Positions 45,431 to 53,312 of a stretch of 64,000 nucleotides of DNA are shown one piece after another. The stretch is from Candidatus Mediterraneibacter quadrami. GTDB lineage: Bacteria > Bacillota > Clostridia > Lachnospirales > Lachnospiraceae. Made by a program: the position numbers and the translations under genes. The notes under the pieces are model-generated. The model ran no database searches and was not told where the DNA came from. It worked only from the letters and a program-made list of their open reading frames with translations. Position 1 is the first letter of the stretch. Each line of letters starts with the position of its first letter. Where the stretch lies: positions 17,034-81,033 of the forward strand of contig DWUU01000025.1 in assembly GCA_019120575.1 (NCBI GenBank), given 5' to 3'.

Positions 45431-45602
45431 GCCGGACGCCTCCTTTTTCTTTCCGGTCTTATGCCGCTCCTTCTGAGGCAGCGAAGCTTCTATCTGAAAT
45501 ATATGCAGATTTTCCCGGTATGTGAATCGGTAAAAGTCCTTTCCTTTTTCAAAATCATGGCTTACAATAAGGAAAATACGCAAAAGGAGTTCAGACAGAT
45601 AT

Positions 45603-45983
45603 ATGAAAGAAACCATCCTGCTTTTCAACGCGCCGGAGAAAGAGACGCTCCTCAGGATCGAAGCCGCGCTCTTCCCGCTGCACATACGCATGAAACGCAT
45701 TTCAAAAGAAAATTATAACCAGCCCCTCGGATCACTTGCCGGCCTGAAAGATGTCCTTCCGGCAGAAGGATCCTACGAGGGTCCGGAGCTTCCGGCCCCC
45801 ATGTTCATCTTCTGCTTTCTCAGCGAAAACCGGCTCAACCAGGCCCTTGCCGCCCTTCGGAGATGCGGCGCCGGCCCGTTCCCGTATAAAGCGGTCCTGA
45901 CCCCCGCCAACAGCACCTGGACCGCGCCCGACTGCTTCGCCGAGATCCGCCGGGAGCACGAAGCGCTCCATCCGGATAAATGA
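45603..45983 (+). CDS. DUF3783 domain protein
   Basis: 126 residues, soluble. Pattern: an initial beta strand ILLFNAP, then FIFCFLSENRLNQALAALRR and PYKAVLTPANSTWTAPD. This fits the DUF3783 family of Clostridia. Function unknown. AAAAGGAG about a dozen bases upstream of the ATG supports the start. It is divergent from ymxH and stands alone. Confidence 0.75.
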   Translation: MKETILLFNAPEKETLLRIEAALFPLHIRMKRISKENYNQPLGSLAGLKDVLPAEGSYEGPELPAPMFIFCFLSENRLNQALAALRRCGAGPFPYKAVLTPANSTWTAPDCFAEIRREHEALHPDK

Positions 45984-46065
45984 GAACGCTTTACATTATC
46001 CGGCGGATAACTTATAATGGACAGATATTTTATTAATAAAGATCACAGGTGAGGAATAAAAGATC

Positions 46066-47649
46066 ATGTGGAAAAGAAGAGTCATGAAGAAAAAGGCAAT
46101 CGCATTACTGAAGCATAACTACCGGCGAATGGTCTCCGTCTGCTTCCTGATCGCAGTCCTTACATCAGCCTATGCAGTCTCCACAACATTCCTGAACCTG
46201 CAGATTCCTTCATCTTACGCCCCGGCCGAATCGGTCTTCACGCTCAGCATCCCGAACTCTGAAGCCGTGATCGGCGCCGTCCACAATTTTGCAGACAGCA
46301 CGTCGCTTCCCGGACTTTTACACGGAATACCAGAGGCCATCATCGCGGTCCTGATCGATCTGTTCTCCTCGACCATTTCCGTCTTTTTTACACTGCTTCG
46401 CACAGCAAACGCCGCTTTTACCGGCGGCTTCGGACTTCCGGTGATCTTTTCAGCGGTCAGTGTTTTATTTGCTTTTCTGTATCAGATTTTTGTAAGCAAT
46501 ATCCTGATCATCGGTGAACGGCGTTTCTTTCTTGAAAACCGCAGTTACAGAAATACCCGGATCTCCAAAATTTTCTTCATGTATAAACTGCGCTGCGAAC
46601 GGCATCCTGCCTGGGTCATGCTCTGCCGTTCCTTTTTCCAGTTTCTGTGGAACCTCACGGTCATCGGCGGGATCATCAAACATTATGAATATCTGATGAT
46701 CCCTTACATACTGGCGGAAAACCCGAAGGTCGGCCGCAGGGAGGCCTTTTCGCTCTCCCGTCAGCTCATGCGGCGGAACAAATGGAAATTCTTCCTTCTT
46801 GACCTGTCATTCCTGGGCTGGCACTTCCTCTCGCTGTGCACACTGGGGCTTTTGAGCTATCTGTTCGTACATCCCTATGCAGCGGCCTGCCGGGCGGAAA
46901 TCTACGCCACGCTCCGGAGAAATTACGTACTTTCCCGTTCACCCGGATACGAGGCGCTCAACGATTCTTATCTGGAGCATGTACCTTCGGAAGACGAACT
47001 GCTGATCAGCAAAGCGCTGTACGATGACTCCCAGGGCCCTTATACGAAGATCTCCTACTTTGCACCGGATGAGTATCCGGTATTCCTGTTTTCCGTGCAG
47101 CCTCCTCTGAAAGCCGTCAAAAACCCGGTGAATCCGGCGCGCAGATATGACGCCCTGTCTTATCTGTTCCTCTTCGCCGCATTCTCCATCTTCGGCTGGC
47201 TTCTGGAGACACTGCTGCAGTTGCTGACAAACGGCATCCGGACAGCAGAACCGATCCTTATCGGGCCGTGGCTCCCGCTCTACGGCATATACGGCATCCT
47301 TCTGCTCATATTTCTCCGCCGGTTTTACAAAAAACCGGTGACAACCTTTGTCCTGTGTGGTCTGCTTTATTCGGTTCTGGAATATATTGCATCTGTGGTT
47401 ATTGAAATGCTGACCGGAATACGGGTTCATGATTACAGCGACTTCTTCCTGAACCTGAACGGCCGGATCTATCTGGGCGAATCTGTTTCATTCGCGGTCA
47501 TCGGATGCGCCTTTCTGTATTACCTGGCTCCCCGCTGGACGGACCGTTACATGAAGCTGGGACATTCCCGCCGGGTTCTGACCTGCGTAATCCTGTACAG
47601 CCTGTTTATCGCAGATGTCATCTTCTCATTTCGGTTGATTTTTATCTGA
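46066..47649 (+). CDS. Membrane protein, DUF975 plus putative ABC-transporter type IV (CmpB-like) domain
   Basis: 527 residues with about eleven membrane segments. The N-terminal half (about 1-300) fits the DUF975 family (AIALLKHNYRRMVSVCFL, RREAFSLSRQLMRRNKWKFF). The C-terminal part (about 365-527) fits the PF06541 putative ABC-transporter permease family (SIFGWLLETLLQLLTNG, GPWLPLYGIYGILLLIFL, YSDFFLNLNGRIYLGES). The fusion of both families is seen in other Clostridia. No ATPase is nearby. The substrate is unknown. GAGG lies before the ATG, and a second ATG six codons in is possible. Confidence 0.75.
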   Translation: MWKRRVMKKKAIALLKHNYRRMVSVCFLIAVLTSAYAVSTTFLNLQIPSSYAPAESVFTLSIPNSEAVIGAVHNFADSTSLPGLLHGIPEAIIAVLIDLFSSTISVFFTLLRTANAAFTGGFGLPVIFSAVSVLFAFLYQIFVSNILIIGERRFFLENRSYRNTRISKIFFMYKLRCERHPAWVMLCRSFFQFLWNLTVIGGIIKHYEYLMIPYILAENPKVGRREAFSLSRQLMRRNKWKFFLLDLSFLGWHFLSLCTLGLLSYLFVHPYAAACRAEIYATLRRNYVLSRSPGYEALNDSYLEHVPSEDELLISKALYDDSQGPYTKISYFAPDEYPVFLFSVQPPLKAVKNPVNPARRYDALSYLFLFAAFSIFGWLLETLLQLLTNGIRTAEPILIGPWLPLYGIYGILLLIFLRRFYKKPVTTFVLCGLLYSVLEYIASVVIEMLTGIRVHDYSDFFLNLNGRIYLGESVSFAVIGCAFLYYLAPRWTDRYMKLGHSRRVLTCVILYSLFIADVIFSFRLIFI

Positions 47650-47740
47650 AATGATAGTAAACTTTTTATAAATGATCCGTCGTAATTGAGATTGGAAAAT
47701 ATAGAACAGCTGCCTCTTCGGCAGCGGAATGGAGACAGTT

Positions 47741-48670
47741 ATGAAAAAAAGAGTTGTATTGGCATTAGGACACCGCGCGCTCGGAACCACACTTCCGGAG
47801 CAGAAGGCAGCGATCAGCCACACGGCAAAATGCATCGCCGATCTGATTGAAGAAGGCTATCAGGTCGCGATCACACACAGCAACGCCCCCCAGGTCGGCA
47901 TGATCCACACGGCGATGAATGAATTTGCCAAAGCGCATCCGGAATACACCGCATGCCCCATGTCCGTATGCTCCGCCATGAGCCAGGGCTATATCGGATA
48001 CGACCTGCAGAACGGCATCCGTGAAGAACTCCTGAACCGGGGGATCTACCGCACGGTCAGCACGATCCTGACCCAGGTGACGGTAGACACCTACGACGAG
48101 GCTTTCTACACCCCGACCAAAGTCCTGGGCCGTTACATGAACGCCCAGGAAGCCAATGAAGAGCGCAAAAAAGGAAATTACGTGATCGAGGAGGCCGGAA
48201 AAGGCTTCCGCCGCGTAGTGGCCGCACCGAATCCGGAAAAAATCGTCGAGATCGATGCCGTCAAAGCGCTGCTTGACGCCGATCAGGTCGTGATCGCAGC
48301 CGGCGGCGGCGGAATCCCGGTCATGGAGCAGGACAATCACTTAAAAGGCGCCAGCGCAGTCATTGAAAAAGATCTTGCAGCCGGAAAACTGGCCGAAGAG
48401 ATTAACGCCGATATGCTCATCATCCTCACAAATGTAGAACAGGTTTCCATTAATATGGGCCAGGCCAATGAAGAGCGGCTCGGAGAGATCAGCGTGGACC
48501 AGGCCAGAAAATATATGGATGAAGGACATTTCGGCGTCTACAATATGTATCCGAAATTCCGCGCTGCCGTTGAATTCATTGAAAAGGGTGAAGGACGTTC
48601 CGCATGCATCACTTCATTTGACAAGGTGAAAGATGCATTAAAAGGAAGAACCGGAACAATAATTAAATAA
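47741..48670 (+). CDS. arcC: Carbamate kinase-like enzyme (diverged phosphate-site motifs)
   Basis: 309 residues, amino-acid-kinase fold. Carbamate kinase forms ATP from carbamoyl phosphate, or the reverse. The conserved ALGGNA reads ALGHRA here, and the GNGPQVG block reads SNAPQVG. The later AAGGGGIPV and the C-terminal Lys-rich CITSFDKVKDAL are conserved. GGAG seven bases upstream of ATG 47741 supports this start over the ATG twelve bases earlier. No arginine deiminase or ornithine carbamoyltransferase gene lies nearby; it has its own terminator. Confidence 0.85.
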   Translation: MKKRVVLALGHRALGTTLPEQKAAISHTAKCIADLIEEGYQVAITHSNAPQVGMIHTAMNEFAKAHPEYTACPMSVCSAMSQGYIGYDLQNGIREELLNRGIYRTVSTILTQVTVDTYDEAFYTPTKVLGRYMNAQEANEERKKGNYVIEEAGKGFRRVVAAPNPEKIVEIDAVKALLDADQVVIAAGGGGIPVMEQDNHLKGASAVIEKDLAAGKLAEEINADMLIILTNVEQVSINMGQANEERLGEISVDQARKYMDEGHFGVYNMYPKFRAAVEFIEKGEGRSACITSFDKVKDALKGRTGTIIK

Positions 48671-48680
48671 AATAAGTCAC

Positions 48681-48704
48681 AAAAACCGGGGAAACCCGGT
48701 TTTT
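48681..48704 (+). terminator. Terminator of arcC
   Basis: AAAAACCGGG, 4-base loop GAAA, CCCGGTTTTT, then ATTTTG. Starts 11 bases after the stop. Confidence 0.85.
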
Positions 48705-48723
48705 ATTTTGTGTAAATTTGTAA

Positions 48724-48752
48724 TTGATTTTTATGAATGTCTGATGTAATAT
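48724..48752 (+). promoter_or_regulatory. Promoter of the hemolysin III-family gene
   Basis: TTGATT (48724-48729), 17-base spacer, TAATAT (48747-48752). A further AAAACC/GGTTTT dyad lies between it and the gene start. Confidence 0.6.
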
Positions 48753-48825
48753 ATGCATATACTATATGTAGTTTTTAAAACCATATGTTGGTTTTTAAAT
48801 AATTCATCGTATGGAGGTGCATATT

Positions 48826-49548
48826 ATGGCAAATATCGGAACTATGAAAGCGGCAGTCCAGATGGACGCGCCCGTCAGCATCCATAAACCGTCACGGAAA
48901 TTCCGGATAAAAGAACCCGGGAGCGCGATCACACATTTCATTGGTATGGTCATGGCAGTCATCGCATCCGTCCCGCTGCTGATCAAAGCTGCACATCAGC
49001 CGGACAGCATATATGTCATCGCAATGTCCGTCTACGCGGCCAGCCTGATCTTATTATACGCGGCAAGTACGACTTATCATACATTTGACATATCTGAGCG
49101 GGTCAACAAACTGCTCAAGAAGATCGATCATATGATGATCTCTGTCCTGATCGCAGGAAGCTACACCCCGGTGTGCCTGATCGCACTTAAAGGACGGCCC
49201 GGCATTATACTGCTCTCCATTGTGTGGGGCATCGCCATTGCAGGAATCCTGATCAAAGCGTTCTGGATCTTCTGCCCGAAATGGGTATCCTCCGTGCTTT
49301 ACATCGGTATGGGCTGGACCTGTGTGCTGGCGTTCACACAGCTGCTAAGCAATCTTGCTCCGGCCGCTTTCGGATGGCTGCTTGCCGGCGGGATCATCTA
49401 CACCATCGGCGGCGTAATCTATGCCCTGAAACTGCCTCTGTTCAACAGCAGGCATCAGAACTTCGGAAGTCACGAGATCTTCCACCTCTTTGTCATGGGC
49501 GGAAGCGCCTGCCACTTCATTGTAATGTATGCATATCTGCTGCCGTAA
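48826..49548 (+). CDS. Hemolysin III-family (HlyIII/PAQR) membrane protein
   Basis: 240 residues with seven membrane segments. Family signatures: ITHFIGMVMAVIASVPL, then YAASTTYHTFD and the C-terminal HEIFHLFVMGGSACHF, whose His residues form the putative metal site of the PAQR superfamily. Members are called hemolysin III although haemolysis has been shown for few. GGAGG eight bases before ATG 48826 supports the start. It is convergent with trxB, with two bases between the ends. Confidence 0.9.
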   Translation: MANIGTMKAAVQMDAPVSIHKPSRKFRIKEPGSAITHFIGMVMAVIASVPLLIKAAHQPDSIYVIAMSVYAASLILLYAASTTYHTFDISERVNKLLKKIDHMMISVLIAGSYTPVCLIALKGRPGIILLSIVWGIAIAGILIKAFWIFCPKWVSSVLYIGMGWTCVLAFTQLLSNLAPAAFGWLLAGGIIYTIGGVIYALKLPLFNSRHQNFGSHEIFHLFVMGGSACHFIVMYAYLLP

Positions 49549-49550
49549 AA

Positions 49551-50477
49551 TCATCCGATATATTTACATGCGGCCAGCGCAGCCACAGCTCCGTCCGCCG
49601 CTGCCGTCGTGAGCTGTCTGACCTCCTTGGTCCGGCAGTCCCCGGCGGCAAAGATGCCCGGATGTGATGTAACGCAGTCCTCTGACGCCAGAATGAACCC
49701 GCTCGCATCAAGTCTGACTACATCGGCAAAGATCTCATTCTGCGGAATGTGGCCGACCGCAATGAAGATGCCGGACACTTCCAGCTTGTATTCTTTTCCG
49801 TTTTTCTTATTGTTCAGAATAAGGCGCTCAACAGCCTGATCGCCGATGATATCCCGCACAGTCGTGCTGAGAATAAACTCTACATTTTCCTTTTCTTTCA
49901 GACGTTTTACAATATTCTCTTCGCCGCGGAACTCATCGCGCCTGTGGATCAGATATACTTTCCTGCAGTAATTGGACAGAAATTCCGCGTCCTGGAGCGC
50001 CGTGCTTCCGCCGCCCACGACCGCCACATCTCTTCCCCGGAAGAACATGCCGTCGCAGGTTGCACAGTAGGATACACCCGCACCGGTCAGCCGCTCCTCG
50101 TTGGGCACGCCCAGATGCCGGTGTGTCACGCCGGTGGCAAGGATCACGCTTCTGCAGCGGTATTCTTTTCCCGTCGTCCGGATGACCTTGATCCCGTTTT
50201 CCTCATCAATGATCCCGGTCACCTGCTCCATCGCGGTCTCCGCACCCAGCTTTGTCGCCTGATCGAGCAGATTCATGGAGAACTCACTGCCGCTCACGCT
50301 GGCAATCCCAGGGTAATTCTCTACGTTCGGGGAGGAGGTGATCTGTCCGCCGAAGGTGCTGCCCTCGATGATCACCGTCTGCTTTCCGGCGCGCTGCCCG
50401 TAGATGGCTGCCGTCATCCCTGCGGTCCCCCCGCCGATGATTCCGATGTCATATATTCTGTCTGCACTGTTTCCCAT
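49551..50477 (-). CDS. trxB: Thioredoxin reductase
   Basis: 308 residues. FAD-binding GIIGGGTAGMTAA, the redox CxxC in SYCATCDG, and NADPH-binding GGGSTALQDA, with a C-terminal FAD-proximal motif SHPGIFAAGDC. It reduces thioredoxin using NADPH in the cytosol. No thioredoxin gene is adjacent. It lies 21 bases after proC on the same strand. Confidence 0.95.
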   Translation of the reverse strand: MGNSADRIYDIGIIGGGTAGMTAAIYGQRAGKQTVIIEGSTFGGQITSSPNVENYPGIASVSGSEFSMNLLDQATKLGAETAMEQVTGIIDEENGIKVIRTTGKEYRCRSVILATGVTHRHLGVPNEERLTGAGVSYCATCDGMFFRGRDVAVVGGGSTALQDAEFLSNYCRKVYLIHRRDEFRGEENIVKRLKEKENVEFILSTTVRDIIGDQAVERLILNNKKNGKEYKLEVSGIFIAVGHIPQNEIFADVVRLDASGFILASEDCVTSHPGIFAAGDCRTKEVRQLTTAAADGAVAALAACKYIG

Positions 50478-50498
50478 ATTTACATAATTCCTCTCTTC

Positions 50499-51308
50499 CT
50501 ACATATTTCTCGATACGTCTGCACAGGCTTTCATAGCCTCGATCACTGCGCTGCGGAAGCCGCGCTCTTCCAACACACGGACCGCCTCGATTGTTGTTCC
50601 GGCCGGGGAGCAGACCATATCTTTGAGCTCGCCCGGATGTTTCCCCGTCTCCATGACCATCTTCGCGCTGCCGTACATCGCCTGAGCCGCGAACTGATAG
50701 GCCTTCGCTCTCGGCATGCCTTCCGCCACAGCGGCGTCCGCCATGGCTTCAATAAACATAAATACATAAGCCGGGGAACTGCCGCTCACTGCAACCACCG
50801 CATCAATCAGATGCTCCGGCACGATCTCCACTTTCCCGAAAGACTCCAGGATCTTCAACGCATAGGCCTTCTCTTCCTCTGTCACATACGGATTCACGCA
50901 TGCCGCGGTCATGCCCTCGCCGACCAGCGCCGGCGTGTTCGGCATGGTGCGCACGATCTTTACCGCCTTCCCGAACTGCTCCTCCAGCCACGCAAGCGTT
51001 TTGCCCGGCGCGATGGTGATGATCAGCTGGTCATCGCTCACACAGTCCCGGATCTCTGCGATGGCTTCCGCATAATACTGAGGCTTCACGGAGAGGATCA
51101 GCACTTCAGACTTCTCCGCCGCCTCCCGGTTGTCAGCCGTCACCTGGATCCCGTAAGTTTCTTTTACGCGCTCACGCCCTGCGGGGGAAATATCCGCGCC
51201 GATCATCTCTTCCGGACGGAAGATCTCATTTTTAATGATGCCGCCCATGATGGCGCCCGCCATATTTCCTGTTCCGATAAAGCCTAATTTCATACTGCCC
51301 TGTTTCAT
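50499..51308 (-). CDS. proC: Pyrroline-5-carboxylate reductase
   Basis: 269 residues. N-terminal Rossmann GFIGTGNMAGAIMGG and the family signature near the C-terminus, KDMVCSPAGTTIEAVRVLEERGFR. It reduces pyrroline-5-carboxylate to proline with NAD(P)H. The ATG at 51308 has GGAGAG eight bases upstream. No proA/proB lies here. It is probably cotranscribed with trxB. Confidence 0.95.
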   Translation of the reverse strand: MKQGSMKLGFIGTGNMAGAIMGGIIKNEIFRPEEMIGADISPAGRERVKETYGIQVTADNREAAEKSEVLILSVKPQYYAEAIAEIRDCVSDDQLIITIAPGKTLAWLEEQFGKAVKIVRTMPNTPALVGEGMTAACVNPYVTEEEKAYALKILESFGKVEIVPEHLIDAVVAVSGSSPAYVFMFIEAMADAAVAEGMPRAKAYQFAAQAMYGSAKMVMETGKHPGELKDMVCSPAGTTIEAVRVLEERGFRSAVIEAMKACADVSRNM

Positions 51309-51391
51309 TTTATATTCTCTCCTTCTCCTGTTATTATTCAAAATCCGCTGCCTGATCCTTTGTATTTCCGGACACGCCTGTAAAATACATA

Positions 51392-51664
51392 TCAGCGAAC
51401 GGTAAAGCCGCGCTCGCCGTCCCGCAGCGGGATTTCTTTCGCATCCATCCACTCAATGGAAATGAAGCGGTCGTGATTGAGCCGCATGAGCAGTTTGTTG
51501 ATCATCGGCTCGCGTCCCTGCACCTCCATGGTGACCGTCCCGTCATATTCATTTCTCGCCCAGCCGGTAAGCTCCAGGGAGGAAGCCGCATACTTCGCCG
51601 TGTAGCGGAACCCCACGCCCTGCACCCTGCCGTGGAAGACGATATGTTTTCTTACCTCTGACAT
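51392..51664 (-). CDS. Acylphosphatase
   Basis: 90 residues, standard size. The catalytic Arg lies in HGRVQGVGFRYTA and the Asn in GWARNEYDGTV, both invariant. It hydrolyses acyl phosphates such as acetyl or carbamoyl phosphate. AGGAGG nine bases before ATG 51664 fixes the start over one seven codons earlier. It lies 83 bases before proC on the same strand. Confidence 0.93.
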   Translation of the reverse strand: MSEVRKHIVFHGRVQGVGFRYTAKYAASSLELTGWARNEYDGTVTMEVQGREPMINKLLMRLNHDRFISIEWMDAKEIPLRDGERGFTVR

Positions 51665-51730
51665 CGATAAAAACCTCCTGCGCAATCATTTTACCACAAA
51701 ACAGGAAAAAAGGCACTTCCGCTTTCTCTC

Positions 51731-51759
51731 TTGTTTATTATCCCGCCCCGTGATACAAT
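51731..51759 (+). promoter_or_regulatory. Promoter of the hydrogenase-maturation genes
   Basis: TTGTTT (51731-51736), 17-base spacer, TACAAT (51754-51759) with a TG extension. Transcript start expected near 51766, about 190 bases before the first gene. Confidence 0.6.
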
Positions 51760-51765
51760 ATTCAA

Positions 51766-51904
51766 GACAAACGTTCTGACTGTAAAGGCCCCATAAAAGA
51801 CCTGAGCAATAAGGCGCATGATATACCGGACAAATGATTTCCGCATCTGCTGCGGACGTCTGTTTTCGTATACAGGAAGCGCCTTTGTGCGCTTTTCTTT
51901 TTTG
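51766..51904 (+). promoter_or_regulatory. Leader with terminator and competing pairing upstream of hyd maturation genes
   Basis: The leader contains a terminator (GAAGCGC at 51876-51882, GCGCTTTTC from 51889, then a T-tract) lying before the first gene. An upstream AAGGCGC (51811-51817) is complementary to GCGCCTT (51879-51885), which overlaps the terminator's 5' arm, so the two structures exclude each other. A stable hairpin (TCCGCA/TGCGGA, 51840-51856) lies between. A 31-codon ORF (51818-51913) with a tandem Cys pair also crosses the terminator. I cannot match it to a known riboswitch class. Confidence 0.5.
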
Positions 51905-51956
51905 CTTTTATAAATCGACGGAATACAGGCTGAAGCTGTCATAAAGGAGGCTTTCT

Positions 51957-52205
51957 ATGGACACAAGGATCGCGCTCATCGGCATCATTCTCGAATCCCG
52001 GGAATCGGTCGATGAACTGAACCACCTGCTGAGCGAATACGGGGAATACGTGATCGGCAGGATGGGAATCCCTTACCGGGAGAAAGGCATCCACGTTATC
52101 AGCGTGGCGATGGATGCGCCAAATAATGTCATCAGCGCTCTGTCCGGCAAACTGGGGATGCTGCCGGGCGTGAGCACGAAGACGATCTACGGGAAAAACA
52201 GATGA
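51957..52205 (+). CDS. Iron-only hydrogenase system regulator, TM1266 family
   Basis: 82 residues, ferredoxin-like ACT fold: RIALIGIILESRESVDELN, the YVIGRMGIPYREKGI loop and LSGKLGMLPGVSTKTIY. This is the TM1266-type small protein found with [FeFe]-hydrogenase maturation genes; its partner or ligand is not established. AAAGGAGG before the ATG supports the start. hydE follows after 10 bases. Confidence 0.9.
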   Translation: MDTRIALIGIILESRESVDELNHLLSEYGEYVIGRMGIPYREKGIHVISVAMDAPNNVISALSGKLGMLPGVSTKTIYGKNR

Positions 52206-52215
52206 GGGCGGACGC

Positions 52216-53283
52216 ATGACTCCGGGTGAAAGAGAACAGCACGTTATATCCCTGATCGACCGGCTCTGCCTGACCCGGACGCTGAAGCGGGACGAGTGGA
52301 TCACTGTCATCCGGGAGCGCACACCGGGCGCTGCGGAACATCTTTTTGAACTGGCGCGGAACGTCCGCCATCTCCATTACGGACACGATATCTACATCCG
52401 CGGGCTGATCGAATTTACAAACTACTGTAAAAACGACTGCTACTACTGCGGCATCCGCAAAAGCAACGCCAACGCGCAGCGCTACCGGCTGTCGAAAGAG
52501 GACATCCTGGCCTGCTGCCATCTTGGATACAGACTGGGATTCCGCACCTTCGTCCTGCAGGGCGGCGAGGACGGCTATTTCACAGATGACCGGCTCTGTG
52601 AGATCGTCTCTGAGATCCGGCATCAGTTTCCCGACTGCGCCATCACCCTTTCTGTCGGCGAGCGCTCCCGCGAAAGCTACCGGCGGCTCTGTGAAGCCGG
52701 CGCAGACCGGTATCTGCTCCGCCATGAAACCTGTGATGCGAAGCATTACGGCCGGCTGCATCCCCCTCAGTTATCCGCCGCCCACAGGAAGCAGTGTCTT
52801 TGGAACCTGAAGGAACTGGGATTTCAGGTGGGCACCGGCTTCATGGTCGGCTCCCCGTACCAGACCCCGGAAAACCTGGCGGACGATATGCTGTTTCTCC
52901 GGAAGCTGAACCCCCAGATGGTGGGGATCGGCCCCTTCGTCCCGCACCACGACACGCCGTTCGCAGACGCGCCCGGCGGGACCGTGGAACTGACCCTATA
53001 CATGCTGGGGCTCATCCGGCTTCTTCTGCCCCGGGTGCTCCTGCCCGCAACAACCGCCCTGGGGACCATCGCGGCGGACGGAAGGGAGCAGGGCATTCTG
53101 GCCGGCGCCAACGTTATCATGCCGAACCTGTCCCCGCCCGGCGTGCGGGAGAAATATCTGCTCTACGACAATAAACTGTGCACCGGTGCCGAGGCCGCAG
53201 AAAGCCTGGACCGGCTGAAAGCACAGATGGAAAAGATCGGATACCGCATTGCCGTCAGCCGCGGCGACTCACTGAACATATAA
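52216..53283 (+). CDS. hydE: [FeFe]-hydrogenase maturase HydE (radical SAM)
   Basis: 355 residues. Radical-SAM cluster motif CKNDCYYCGIRK near residue 73, in a BATS-type TIM barrel with later motifs VGSPYQTPENLADDM and TTALGTIAADGR. HydE helps build the dithiolate bridge ligand of the H-cluster. Neighbours are the TM1266-type regulator and hydG. hydF and the hydrogenase itself are not in this window. Confidence 0.95.
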   Translation: MTPGEREQHVISLIDRLCLTRTLKRDEWITVIRERTPGAAEHLFELARNVRHLHYGHDIYIRGLIEFTNYCKNDCYYCGIRKSNANAQRYRLSKEDILACCHLGYRLGFRTFVLQGGEDGYFTDDRLCEIVSEIRHQFPDCAITLSVGERSRESYRRLCEAGADRYLLRHETCDAKHYGRLHPPQLSAAHRKQCLWNLKELGFQVGTGFMVGSPYQTPENLADDMLFLRKLNPQMVGIGPFVPHHDTPFADAPGGTVELTLYMLGLIRLLLPRVLLPATTALGTIAADGREQGILAGANVIMPNLSPPGVREKYLLYDNKLCTGAEAAESLDRLKAQMEKIGYRIAVSRGDSLNI

Positions 53284-53312
53284 ATTTCAAATAAGATAAA
53301 GGAGGATCATAT

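Noticed and set aside
51766..51904. Assignment of the hyd leader to THF, preQ1, purine, c-di-GMP or Moco riboswitch classes
   Set aside because: I compared remembered core motifs of these classes and none fit. The leader is left unclassified.
51818..51913. 31-codon ORF in the hyd leader as a real gene
   Set aside because: The ribosome site is too close to the ATG to be convincing and the peptide has no family. It is kept only as an alternative mechanism in the leader finding.
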